From positions 97,978,001 to 98,042,000 of the forward strand of contig CM075351.1 of the NCBI GenBank assembly GCA_037693485.1: a DNA stretch of 64,000 nucleotides, in the 5' to 3' direction. Origin of the DNA: Kitagawia praeruptora. Its lineage: Eukaryota > Streptophyta > Magnoliopsida > Apiales > Apiaceae. Both the position numbers and the translations under genes were made by a program. The notes below the pieces were generated by a model. That model was not told the origin of the DNA and made no database searches. It worked only from the letters and a program-made list of their open reading frames with translations. Shown here piece after piece: positions 1 through 11,017 of the stretch (position 1 is its first letter; each line of letters opens with the position of its first letter).

Positions 1-13
1 GTTAATAGGACAT

Positions 14-436
14 ATGATCAATAGGAATAGTGTTGGTCGACCCCACCAAGTTAAAGACAGTTTCAAATGGAGAAAGGCCAACTACACCGGCAAAGGTGAG
101 AAATTTCATAAGATTCACGAGGTATTACCAAATATTTGCTCAGGACTTTACAAAGAGTGCAGTCCCGTAACCCGACTTATTAGTAAGACTAAAAGTTTGA
201 ATGTACAAGATAAATATGAGAAAATCTTCCTGGAGCTAAAGATGAAATTGGTGACGACCCAGCGCTGGCGTCGCCCAAATGGATCGGAAGAAGGAAAATT
301 CTGCAATATTTTATGGTGCATCTCACGCAGGGTAGGCACTGTGCTTATGCAGTATGGCAGTGTAACTTCGAATATAGTTGGACAACACGATTTACCAGAT
401 TCAGATGGCCTTGGTAGTGCCAATTTTGTGGAATGA
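14..436 (+). pseudogene. Ty3/gypsy RT-RNase H fragment
   Basis: A 140-residue open stretch that is a decayed piece of the junction between reverse transcriptase and RNase H in a Ty3/gypsy polyprotein. Residues about 35-80 keep the recognisable order 'SPVTRLISKT', then 'EKIFLELKMKLVTT', and later 'VLMQYGSV'. In intact elements these positions read like SPLTRLTRKT, a FQELK..L segment and VLMQ.G.V just before the RNase H core. The expected run of ASRQL and the catalytic aspartates cannot be followed after this, so frameshifts are likely near residues 80-100. The ATG at 14 is only where the open stretch begins, not a true start. This identification rests on motif order, not on an alignment. Confidence 0.7.
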
Positions 437-2300
437 CTAACTACAACGGTAGTGTTCTTTCTGAAACTAGTTGTTAGAAAGACAGGTATTCGGTAGTATC
501 GATTATTAGGACGAATATGTATCGTGGAGGTGTGGTATGTTTTAGTTTGAAACTTTTGATTCCCTTCCAGGGGAGGTATATATTTGATTTCTTCCAATGG
601 TTAAACTCCCAACTTTATGTCAATCATTTCATTACTATAACTGTTTATGGTTCGACCAGCTCAAATGTTCCTAGAAATATTCTTCGGGTATCGAAATGGA
701 TCTTCTTAATGTTATCAGTGGGTGGATAGATTGACTGAAATTTCCCTAATCCTGGAAAGGAATTGGACAAAATTTGGCAAACCTTGTCTTTCTGATTATC
801 TGAATACGTCACCGAAGAGAATGGAAACTGGAGCGAACCCTATGGATTGGGTAGGGTAGCCGCTATGCGGGCTGGTAGATAGACCCCGATTATTATGACT
901 GGTTATAGGGATAAAATTATGAAGTTGAGAACGGACGGAAAAAGGGGAAATTCCGGGATTGACTTAAATGAAAAGGCTGTTATGCCAAGAGTGTAAACTT
1001 TTGTGGCACATGGAATTAATAAGAATAGTTGAAAAGATAAAAGTAAAGGAAGGTGACCGGAGACGGTACCGAGAAGTCGATTGAGACTTATATGGATCAA
1101 AGTTTTGAAAAGATCAAAAGGTATCAAAGTAGAAGGCACTATGCTAGCAATTGCTAGAAAAGTACTGCTATTAGCCAATCCCTAAACTCACATATTTTAG
1201 CATGGCCAGTTGGGGCCAAGTCAATAAGGATTATCAAGTGACTAAACCAGCAATGTAAGGACAAAGCGGGGTGCTTCTAACCAAGTACCAACCTCGAGGA
1301 CTTTTGATATAAAATGAATTGAGATACATGATGATGAATTTTATATATACCATGGACGTATTAGGATTGAGGATAGTGACCAATGAAGAGTTACGAAGAT
1401 TGTCAAAGATGGTGCCATATGATGCATAAATGTTATCTGAGACTTAGTGTCCTCAAGAGGAGCATTAGGCACTAAGAGATTCACGTTGAACACGACCAAT
1501 ATCTTCCAGAACATCCTTGCTACCATTACTAAGTTCTGTAAGAAAAACAGATAGACATATGTTGTCTTTTGGAAGGTCATGTAGACCGGCATGTCGTTTG
1601 AAAGAAGAGGTTAGCACTAGGCTACCTATAGACTATCAAGATGAGAATGATTGAAAAGAGACCCTTATTAAGGATATATGATTGAATTGCCAAGTACAGG
1701 ATGTAAGTATTCCTTGAAAATAGAATTAAGGATAGAATATCCTTAGATTAAGACGAACCCTGGGGGATGCACAAAGGATAGCATCACCCCTAATAAAGAC
1801 ATTGTGAAATCAGACGATATAAGTTGAATCGACCAAGGTATCAATAACCTGTAAGGATTAGTGGAAAGGAATCTCGAAAAGTACATAGACAGAGTGGTTA
1901 TAGAATTGATTAATGATGTTTGATATACCCTGTAACCAGAAGATACAAGAGGAATGATGAGGATGACCTAAGAAAACTTATAAGGAAAGAGGTAATATTT
2001 TAAACTTCAAAAAGGGAAGTTTGGTAAGGAATGTAGGACATAGTAACAATAAGGCCAGATGAAGCATGTGTGAAACCATGAAAAAGTATGGATTGAACCA
2101 ATAAAGTTGAGATTATCCTAAAACAAGAAGGGAGTTAAGTAAGGAAATATCCTAGGTATGATTGGGAGTACCTGTAGTAAAGTTCACACCAGAAAGGTGG
2201 AAGCAATGACTTTTGCAAAAGACTGATATATGCTTTCTCTCATTTAGCAGAATTTACGGGAGAATGCTTCCATAACATTGATCTTAAGAAATTATTATAT
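437..2300. other. Degraded element interior, no readable gene
   Basis: Moderate-GC sequence with stops in all frames. Open stretches on either strand are short and carry no family motif I recognise. It is most simply decayed or rearranged pol DNA of the surrounding Ty3/gypsy element. Confidence 0.5.
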
Positions 2301-2348
2301 TCAGGAAAGGCCAATGAGGTGGCCGACACTTTAAGTATAAGGAAGTAA
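2301..2348 (+). pseudogene. RNase H / integrase linker remnant (Ty3/gypsy)
   Basis: The plus strand reads SGKANEVADTLSIRK followed by a stop. This is a close match to the linker that ends RNase H and opens the integrase zinc-binding part in Ty3/gypsy proteins (usual form HPGKANVVADALSRK). It confirms the orientation of the element. It lies about 1.9 kb after the RNase H start seen near 400, whereas intact elements place it about 0.3 kb away, so extra or rearranged DNA lies between. Confidence 0.75.
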
Positions 2349-4460
2349 GTATATATGCTCATACTAAAGAAATAGCGTGAAAATGAGAAGGGCCTTGAAG
2401 GTCAGAATGTGATGGAAGAATTTATGTTCCCCTGATGATTGTGCGAGAAGCAACTATAAGGATAGTTTAAGTAAACATTTGACTCCTGTATTTTAGAAAG
2501 AAAGAGGAGAGATGAGGTAACAAGGCATGATTGCATACAGAAGAAAGATTGGTACTGATATAGATAAGCTAATTGGCATGATGATGAATGAAAAGCAAGT
2601 TTATGTTGGTGTATTTCGGTACAAACAGGATAAAGAATTATGAGGTTGGCAAGCGATTAAGCAAACCGCTAAGCTTCTAGTCTTCTACTGGAGATATATG
2701 ATTAATAATCTCACCAGCCTGTTCCAGCTGCTATGCTGGAAGCTCTTCTGCAATTTTATCTGCTTCATGTAATATCTACATCAAGTTTAGGAAGTGTTCC
2801 TTATGGATAGGGAATAGTGATTATTTCGTTTTCCTAGAGGATCTTGAATTGACAATTATGAAACTCGTACGTCTAGCTATTAAAGCACTGCGTAAACGAT
2901 AAGCGATGATGACCCTTCTGAGAAATTAGGTGATAACGACTGCGGAAATGTCGAATTGAATCTAAGTTAGAGAAATCATCCAGGTTGATTTCGGATGGTT
3001 TAATTTTGGGAATGACGCGATATTTGAAATAAAGAATTAGGCCGCGATGGTTCATAGAGTGATTATAGTAGAAATAGAAACCAAGGGACCGATAGAAATG
3101 AATATGGAGTAGAGGATTAATAAGGGAGTGGATACGGGCTCCTGAGAAACCCCAGCAAAGAGGTAAGAAAAGTATGAAATTGACATTGTAAGTATTGGTC
3201 ATAATGGAACGCTGAAACTGAAAGCATAAATGACATAAGGATTAACTCCTTTTAAGTTTAGAAAATTCGAGGAAATTTGGAATAGATCGGTTGAGTAATA
3301 AGGAGACTCAAGGATCGAGGGAGTAAAAATCTAGACGGTTGAACAAAGGAAAGTTTAACCCCAAAAATGTGACATTATTAAGTAAAGGTGATGGGTGTCT
3401 CGATAATGGGATGACGGTGGGGATAAATGATAGAAGTAAATGAGAATTAGATAATACGAAGGATGTGATTGATAAAGAAAAGATTGGGAGATAATTATGA
3501 AATGAGAAGCAAAGGAATGTTATGAATGGACTTTCTAACGAACTCTCGAGACGACAACCTGATAATGTTAGTATTTTATGAAAAAGCTAGTGTCGTGGCG
3601 TGGAATGCCAATAACAATAATATCAAGAGAGAAATCCAAGATTTAACCTGAGAGGTTGAAGGATTTTCCAAAAGTAAATGATGCTAATATCGAACAAGAG
3701 TATAGGTCCATAGAATGATGGACAGAGCAGCAAGGACATGTGATATGTGAGATTACGATAAAGTAGTATTTGATACGAATATGATTATTTTTCTTCTCTA
3801 ATAAACCTCTATAGTTCAGAGATAAATTCTAAATATGATATTTTTGACTATCATGAAGATCTTCTTTGAAATTCTTTTTTTTTCTTCTCCCTTATTTATC
3901 TTCTTCTAAGTTGAGAAGAATAACCCTTTAAGGAGGGGAGGTACTGCTACGTGACTTCCCGTCTATGTGATAGGAGTCTAAGTGGAATACTATAGCCTGT
4001 CTAAATTGCTTATCAAGTACTAAAGGCTGGCCACCTTCTGTACTAACTATGCAATAGGACAAATGTTCATTGATCATAGTGATCTCTCCATAAATTCCTC
4101 TAATTCTATATATTGATCGAGATTGCGAATATTAAAGCGATTAGGAAATGCGTAATTACGAGTGAGGTTATCTCCGAATTCGCAGCGCAATAGTGATACC
4201 AAGGTCACTGCCGATACCAATAAGGAAAATAGTATATGACTGGGTAAGAGCATAACCCGGATAGTGTGTTGTACGAAAAGTAGCGAAGATTAATGAAAAA
4301 GGATAAAGGATGTATTGTAGCACTATTAAGATGTGCTGAATAATTAAGGATTGGGATTGATTAAGGATTGACTAAGAAACTGGAAAAGGGAAATAACCAA
4401 CAGATACCCCATTTGTCTTCTACCTGATTCCGGGACGGAATCCTTTTAAGGAGGGGAGAC
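2349..4460. other. Degraded integrase/3' interior with two purine tracts
   Basis: No frame stays open here. A purine tract 'aaggaggggag' occurs twice, near 3929 and near 4449. The second is preceded by 'gattccgggacggaatcc' and is followed at once by the TGTAAGAACC of the LTR, so it is the working polypurine-tract position. The first is followed by unrelated sequence and may be a duplicated or rearranged copy. Confidence 0.5.
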
Positions 4461-7400
4461 TGTAAGAACCCGAATTTTTGGTAGAATTAAAACTTTTTAT
4501 ATATTGATGAAAGAATGAGCAGTGACTCCGACTTCAAGGTATTAACAAGGAATGTGAATGGGTATAGATTTAAATGATTATATGTCATAAAGAATGCAAT
4601 GGGTTGACAACTTAGATTAGAATAATCTATCTCCTAGAAAGTTGAGATAGGGTTTCTCAGAAAAGAATAGATAGTCTCATGTCATCCAAATCGATATCTA
4701 TTATAAGTCCAGGGGTTCCGTGAAAAGGTTAAGGAACGCCCGAAAGAGAACAAGGACATTTTAATAAATGCAAGGGATAAAGATGAAATAAATAATGAAT
4801 AGTGTTTTGGTGGAAATGAGAATATTATTAGACGATGCTATGTAGAAGTATTCAGAACGGATTTCTGAGTTCGTATTCATGATCCAGGGGCGAGATAAGT
4901 GTATGTAAACGATATCGGATTTAGAAAATTAGCACTTTTATTTTCTCCGAGATTTCCCTGGACACTGAAAGACTTAAGGATTTATTAAGAGGATTTAAGG
5001 AATTTAAATGCAAGAATTATAAAGGAGGAATAAGAATGGATGTGTTATTATTAAGAAGGTTTCCGGTAAAACTCCAACTAGAAATCTTTGAGATATTCCT
5101 CCGAACGATCAACGAAACGGAGCAATAACCGGACAAAGAAATAAGCAGAGAGTTAAGATATAAACATGTGCAAGTGGATGGAGTAAGGGAAAACAAAGTG
5201 ACTTCCATGTAAGTCAACTATAAGCAAGGTGATGTAGTTGCATTTAACCAAAAAGAAGAGGCTTAATGTGGTGCCAACAAGTGGACCAATAAGGAGCTAA
5301 CATGTGGACCAATGGATGATTAACAACACAAAAGCAAGGATGCATCCAAGAGACCTAGCAATAATACATGAGATTAGTTGATATTTTTCATAAAAGCAAG
5401 CAAAACCCACCACCACTCATCATCTTCTCTTCATTCGGCTTTTATGGCCAATGAATAGTAATTTTTCAAAAACCAAGCTTCAACCACTCATAATGAAAGA
5501 TCTATAGCTTAAATTAAAGATTAAGGAAAGTTAGGAAGGCTCACCAAGTTTGAAGGCCAAAGAGTAAGTGGAAGATTTTCATTTTGATTTTACAAGATTC
5601 TATGTTCTTGAGTGAATAGTAACTTTATGATTTTCATGGTTTGTTTTCTTGATTTTATGGCTTTCAAAGGATGTTCTAAGCAAGGTTAAAGATTTGTGAG
5701 GCCTTAATATCGATCTTAAGCTTCAAACAAAGGTATAATCCTTGAACCCCATTTGATGAATCATGGATCTTGGATAAGTTTTTAGATTAGTTATGATTTA
5801 GAGGTTATGATAAGCATGTAAGCATGATTATGTAGTTGGTTTAGTGATTTAAGTAACTTGATGATTATGATGATGAAGTGAGATGTTCTTGGACTACTTG
5901 AGATGAATAACATGTGTATAAGTTGTATGGATGCCCGGTGTGGCTTGGTTGTGTTGAAATAAATTTGGAAACGTTCGATTTATAGCAGTCATAATGCCGA
6001 AATTTCGTTAACCTTAAATTTCGTGCATAATCAGTAGCATTAATTTCCTGACCTTGATAATAATATAAGCTTCCCTTGTAGATCTCGAGTCATATATCGT
6101 TTTGGCGTGAGAATTGAAGCAAACGGACTTACGGTTTAGGAGTTATGTCCAAAATCGTAAAAGTGGTTCGAAACCGAGAATGGAAGTTCGTAATTGAAAT
6201 TGAAACCCCTTAAAATATTAATTCCGTGGCGAACCTTGGTAATTAAATATTAGAGGTCATAAGGAAGGTGTGAAAGAAAGCCTCATGTCAAATGGATCGT
6301 TTTTTAATTTTATAAAAATGTTCGAATCAAGGATAAGTGCGAAGAAGCCCTTTTCAGAGGTAGCACTATTCACTAAAAAGCTCCTGCCCTGTTTTAGTAA
6401 AATCTGGAAAAATTTATCTTCTGACCAAAGTCAAATTTTGAGCTACCCACCTTATAGACATTCTCTAGAGTATGTACGCGAAAACGGGGCGTCATTTGAG
6501 TTAACGATTACCGAGTTATGAACGTTTTAGTGAAAGAGGTATGAATAGTAAAAATCCGCCGTTGACTGAACTTCGAAAATACATTTCACCTATCTAGACA
6601 CGTGTTTTCGAACTAGAAATTTTATGATAAATATTACAAATACCAAAGACGATTTTAGAAGTGGTTTTATAATTAAATACATTTCCGGTTATTTATTAAA
6701 AGTGTTGGAGTGTGAGTCCCGGAATAGTAATTCTCAGGGAAGTCAACTCTAGAGGTACTACTTTGACCACCCATTTTGGCTAGATTAAAAGAGGAATTTT
6801 GAGTCGACTAAAACACGAAACTTGTTAAGAATTATCAAGACCACATATTGGTGCAAAGAACGAGGTTATAAATGATTAAGTAAGATATACGAAAAATCCG
6901 ACATTAAGGATGGGTTCGAGGTGTGTTTTGGACTAAACTTACATGACTTAAGTTAAGTTATACTTAACCTTCGAAATGTTAAGTGATTGACCTCGGTTAT
7001 TGTGACTATTTATAGATCACTGGATTGACACGAGGCACACTACCCCTACAGGATTACCAGGCAAGTCTTCAAAACTTAGAAGCTGTTGTTGTGATGATAT
7101 ATATATGATTCTGTTTACATATGCCATAGCATGCATGCTTGTTTTCAAAGTATTTTGGAATACTTGTTCCCCGAATTGATTTTGGCCTATAGACTAGATA
7201 TGAATTATCAGTTATAAGCCGGATTGTTTTGTCAAGACCCTTAGTGAAGGGCGTATGATATTCATTCTTTAAATATAGATAGGGAGTCGGTATTTTGAGA
7301 TATAGAGATAGTCGTGGAAACCCGGAGGGATTCCAGAGATAGTTTATTTGAGGAATGCTATTTATTAAACATTATTTATATTTCCATAAAAGTATCAACT

Positions 7401-9536
7401 ACTTGGAAATCTTTCGAGAAATTTTATTTGAGTATTATCTCAGTCGAGGAATATTAGATGAATATTATTTTTGAATATTCATTAGAGTTTGATTATTTAA
7501 TGAATAATTACTTTGATATTCATTGGAATTCTATTCATTAAATGAATATTACTTTCGAATATTCATTTAAGGTTTATGTACTTGATAAATATTGTTTTAA
7601 AAGTATTCTTTTGAAGTTCTAATTACTCAAGGAATATTATTTCGAATATTCCTTTAAAGTTTTGATTACTAAATGAATATTATTTGGATATCCATTTAGA
7701 ATATTATTTGCTAAATGAATATTATTTGGATATCCATTTAGAATATTATTTGTTAAATGAATATTATTTGGATATTCATTTAGAAGGTTATTTGTTAAAT
7801 GAATATTATTTGGATATTCATTTAGAATATTATTTGTTTAATGAATATTATTTGGATATTCATTTGGAATGTTATTTGTTAAATGAATATTATTTTCAAA
7901 TATTCATTTAAGGTTTGATGTATTAAGTAAATATTATTTTAAATATTTATTGAAGTTTAATTATTTAATGAATATTATTTTGAATATTCATTTAAGAAGA
8001 GATTTATTTAGTAAATAATTCTATATATTCATTCGAGGAGTACTTACGAGAAATATCATGATTTAATAATATTCCGTAATTATTATTGACTTAATAACTA
8101 TTCTTGGAATATTTAATTAAATTCTTTTGAATTTTTTTTTATAATGATTTATATTATTCAAAGGTTATCCTTCACCTTCAGATATTATGTAAAATATTTC
8201 GAAGTATTTTATGACTATTTTATCAAGGGGAGGTTCCCAAAACTCTATTTTCATTTAAATCTATCTTATAAGAAGATTTAAATACTCGCTCAAACCTCCA
8301 AAATCATATAAGGGGACCTCACTTGAGAGCTGTTATTTATTTGACTGCCCGGTCATGTTCTTGCTAAACTATCTTGTCATTCACATCTTGATTCTTTCAA
8401 ACATCGATATGAATCTTGTGGTTACCTCCTCAACGCTCGAGGGGTAAGATTGATGGAACAAGTTTATATCCATTAACAAGCATCAACTTGGGAAATATTG
8501 GTGAAATTTTCCTTTCCAATTAGATACGGCTACTTTGTGGAGTCCTATCAACAAGTACTATACTTGGGGAAAGGGGGACGAACTTTATGTTTCAGAGTTA
8601 TGGATGTTATTCAAATTAGGAGACGCGTAAGTGGCCGAGTGGCGCCGGTCCAGCAATGGCACAACCGTTAGCCGGGGGTTCCAGAGGGCGGGCGATCCGT
8701 CGGTGCTTCCTTCTACATGTAGAGAACAAATGATGGGGAGCATGACATGCGACTGATCATCGTAAATGTTGTGGCTCTTGGCGCGGCAAGCTCCCGTATA
8801 TTAGTTCATCTTCCAAATTGGGAAATTATCTGCAACATTATCATTGTTGGTAAGGTTGAAAAGTGTTTGAACTGGAATTGCAATATTCTTCCTGCAAGTT
8901 CCTCTATTATGAAAATTGATAATATCTTGCTTATCTTTGACATAGCAGATATTTCCACGGAACAATTATATTTGAGTTACCTTGTAACTTCATCTTATAC
9001 CTTATATTGGTACTACATTCGTTAATGCATGTCATATGGTATCAAAGATATTTGAACTGTTATATATTATTACTGTTCAGTTATATTCTTTTAGGTGGGC
9101 TATTGCTCACCCTTGCTTTATTTATCTATATCACAACAACAGCTAGATCAGATGGCCGTGCAAGGCGCACTCAGCATAAGCAGGTGACAGCCGTCAGAGG
9201 GATAACCGCTGAGGTCATAGCTACCATTGATGAAGAGGCAGCTACTGGTAGGCTAGTTGTTAGCAATTGAGTAACAAATGTATTTATAATATGACATATA
9301 CCGATGGATGGCAAAGAGTATGTAATGGTAAAATTGTAATTCTTTGGGTTGAAAGAACTCAAACTTGTGATTAATAATATTGATGGTTACTCTGATTTCA
9401 TCTCTGGGACTATAACGGGTGTGTTTTATGTTGTTGTTTTGGGTCACAAGGTTGTAATTTAAATTATGTTGGTTTTGTGGATGGATATTGAGACCGTAAC
9501 GACCAGATCCTTGACCCCGGATCTGGGGGTGTTACA
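4461..9536 (+). repeat. Putative 5.1-kb 3' LTR of the Ty3/gypsy element
   Basis: The block starts TGTAAGAACCCG right after a purine tract and ends GGGGGTGTTACA, giving TG...CA termini with imperfect inverted ends (TGTAAGAACC against TGTAACACCC). The length, about 5076 bp, is at the high end for plant LTRs but known in Tekay/Del chromoviruses. It contains a pyrimidine-rich leader-like stretch near 5400, a palindromic minisatellite at 7500-8000, and a GC-rich block near 8620-8760. No second copy lies in the window to compare it with, so the boundaries rest on terminal motifs alone. Short open frames inside it (for example near 6270, 8747 and 9007) look incidental. Confidence 0.55.
7490..8010 (+). 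repeat. Minisatellite of palindromic 42-bp units inside the LTR
   Basis: Five clean units of 42 bp lie at about 7684-7900, with more degenerate flanking units from about 7490 to 8010. Each unit carries 'aaatgaatattatttggata' followed by 'ttcattta', so the ends of a unit pair with each other (TAAATGAATAT against ATATTCATTTA). As 42 is a multiple of three, the array is open by chance and would encode a 14-residue repeat (DIHLEYYLLNEYYL). That open frame is a by-product of the repeat, not a gene. Confidence 0.8.
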
Positions 9537-9637
9537 TATTTCGATTCAGTATTTTTGATCTCATATCCACATCAAAAATCGAAACATTTTTTAAATAACA
9601 TATTCAACCCCCCTTCTACGTTATTCTGGACCTAACA
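9537..9637 (+). repeat. Truncated 5' LTR end of SIRE-1
   Basis: About 100 bases lie between the gypsy LTR end and the gag tail. The last part, 'tattcaaccccccttctacg' and then 'ggacctaaca', parallels the 3' end of the SIRE-2 LTR read on the minus strand. The primer-binding site expected next (TGGTATC.GAG) is absent. The sequence runs straight into gag-like codons, so leader and gag were deleted. Confidence 0.65.
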
Positions 9638-9639
9638 GT

Positions 9640-10308
9640 GTATTTAAGGGGAAGTATAAGTGGCTACCTAAAGGAGCTAAACCGAACAAAAAGGAAGGAA
9701 AGAAAATTGCTCAAAATGTTTCGGTTAAGAATGCTCAAAAGCAACCAAAACATTCCTATCGTCAAGAGCCAATTAAATTTCAACCAAGGAACTCTAAAAA
9801 TGTTGCAAGTTCTAGTACTAATCATGCTAGACAACCGAATGTTCCTAGGAGAAATGTTGTTACTCAAAGTTCGAATAATAGTGCTTACATTCGGAATCAA
9901 AAGGTTAATATGCCTAGAAATGTAAGTCATTACAATGTTCAACCAAGGCAACATACTAATATGAGGTATCATGCAAATCCTAGATATCACAATGCTCATG
10001 TTAGAGATAATCATGTGAATTATCGTGCCAATAATCATTCTAGAGATTCTACTATTACTATATTTCCCCGTAGTAATGGTCATGCTTTTCATGGTAATCC
10101 TAGATATATGCCAAGGAGAAATCCTAATCATATATACAATAGGAATCAAGAATCTAAGAATGATATGGTCTATGTGAATGATTATCCCATGCCTAGATTT
10201 ATTTTTGAAAGTACTCGACTACCATATAATGTGCTAACCCCTGGACCCTTAAGTAAAAAGGGTACCAATCTGTTATTAATCATTTATGTAGGTGTGCTTG
10301 ACTGCTAA
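9640..10308 (+). pseudogene. SIRE-1 gag C-terminal tail
   Basis: Open from 9640 with no start of its own. It begins VFKGKYKWLPKGAKPN and continues as a basic, Asn/Arg/His-rich low-complexity tail ('NMRYHANPRYHNAHVRDNHV'), ending with 'TPGPLSKKGTN' and a stop at 10308. This matches the region between the gag zinc knuckle and protease in SIRE-type elements. The capsid part and the CCHC knuckle are missing. The end overlaps the pol frame, which opens at 10292 in another frame, so gag and pol are not continuous here. Confidence 0.7.
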
Positions 10309-11017
10309 GAAAAATGTGTGGTATCTTGATAGTGGATGTTCACGACATATGACGGGTAATAAATCATTGTTGAACGACATTAAAAAGGTAACCGCCGGTA
10401 GCTTAACTTTTGGTGATAGTAGTCAAGGTATTATTGTTGGTATTGGTAATATTGGTAATGATAGGTTTAAAATTTCCAATGTACAGTTATTCACTGGACT
10501 AAAGTACAATTTGCTTTCTATAAGCCAACTTTGTGATAATGGTTGCAAAGTTATTTTCCTTCCATCGTATTGTGCTATTTTTGACAAAGAATGGAAGTTG
10601 ATTCTTAAATGTCCACGTAACAGAAATGTTTATTCGTGTGACTTAAATGATTATGAGAACATTTGTTTGGTATCCATGAATGAGGATCCATGGTTATGGC
10701 ACCGTAGATTGGGTCATATAAACATGAAACTCATTAAGAATATTTGTTCGAAAGAACATGTTCGAGGATTACCCAAACTAAGTTTCGTAAAAGATCACGT
10801 GTGTGAAGCTTGTGAAATTGGCAAACAAATTCGTTCATCTCATAAAGCCAAATTCATGGTGTCTACTACTAGACCACTTGAGCTTTTACATATGGATCTT
10901 ATAGGACCGGTTCCCGTACAAAGCCTAGGAGGGTGTGTATACACTCTTGTGGTAATTGATGACTACTCACGCTTCACGTGGACGGTGTTTCTTAAAGCAA
11001 AAAAGCGATGCATTTGA
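10292..11017 (+). pseudogene. SIRE-1 pol, protease and N-terminal integrase
   Basis: First part of the copia pol polyprotein. The aspartic protease active site reads YLDSGCSRHMTG near residue 12. The GAG-pre-integrase/zinc-binding region follows with LWHRRLGHIN (the His pair) and C.AC in 'DHVCEACEIGK'. The integrase core then starts with LLHMDLIGPV and VVIDDYSRFTW, giving the first catalytic Asp. The frame is broken at a run of six A residues near 11001-11006, where one extra base shifts reading into the next frame. The GTG at 10292 is just the first possible codon after an in-frame stop. Confidence 0.85.

Larger units (their letters stand above)
1..9536 (+). mobile_element. Decayed Ty3/gypsy retrotransposon, 3' part with long LTR
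   Basis: The left third of the window reads, on the plus strand, as the end of a Ty3/gypsy element: pieces of RNase H, the RNase H/integrase linker, a stretch with no open frame, a purine-rich tract just before 4461, and a long putative LTR to 9536. The 5' LTR, gag, protease and most of RT lie off the window or are gone. Nearly every reading frame is closed by stops, so the copy is old and dead. The very long LTR and its TGTAAGAACC start suit a chromovirus of the Tekay/Del type, but no chromodomain could be read, so the lineage is an inference. Its right end abuts the truncated LTR of SIRE-1, which suggests that it inserted into that element. Confidence 0.6.

Noticed and set aside
7684..7911. 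Open frame coding a perfect 14-residue repeat protein
   Set aside because: It exists only because the 42-bp repeat unit is a multiple of three; it is palindromic LTR DNA with no start context or relatives.
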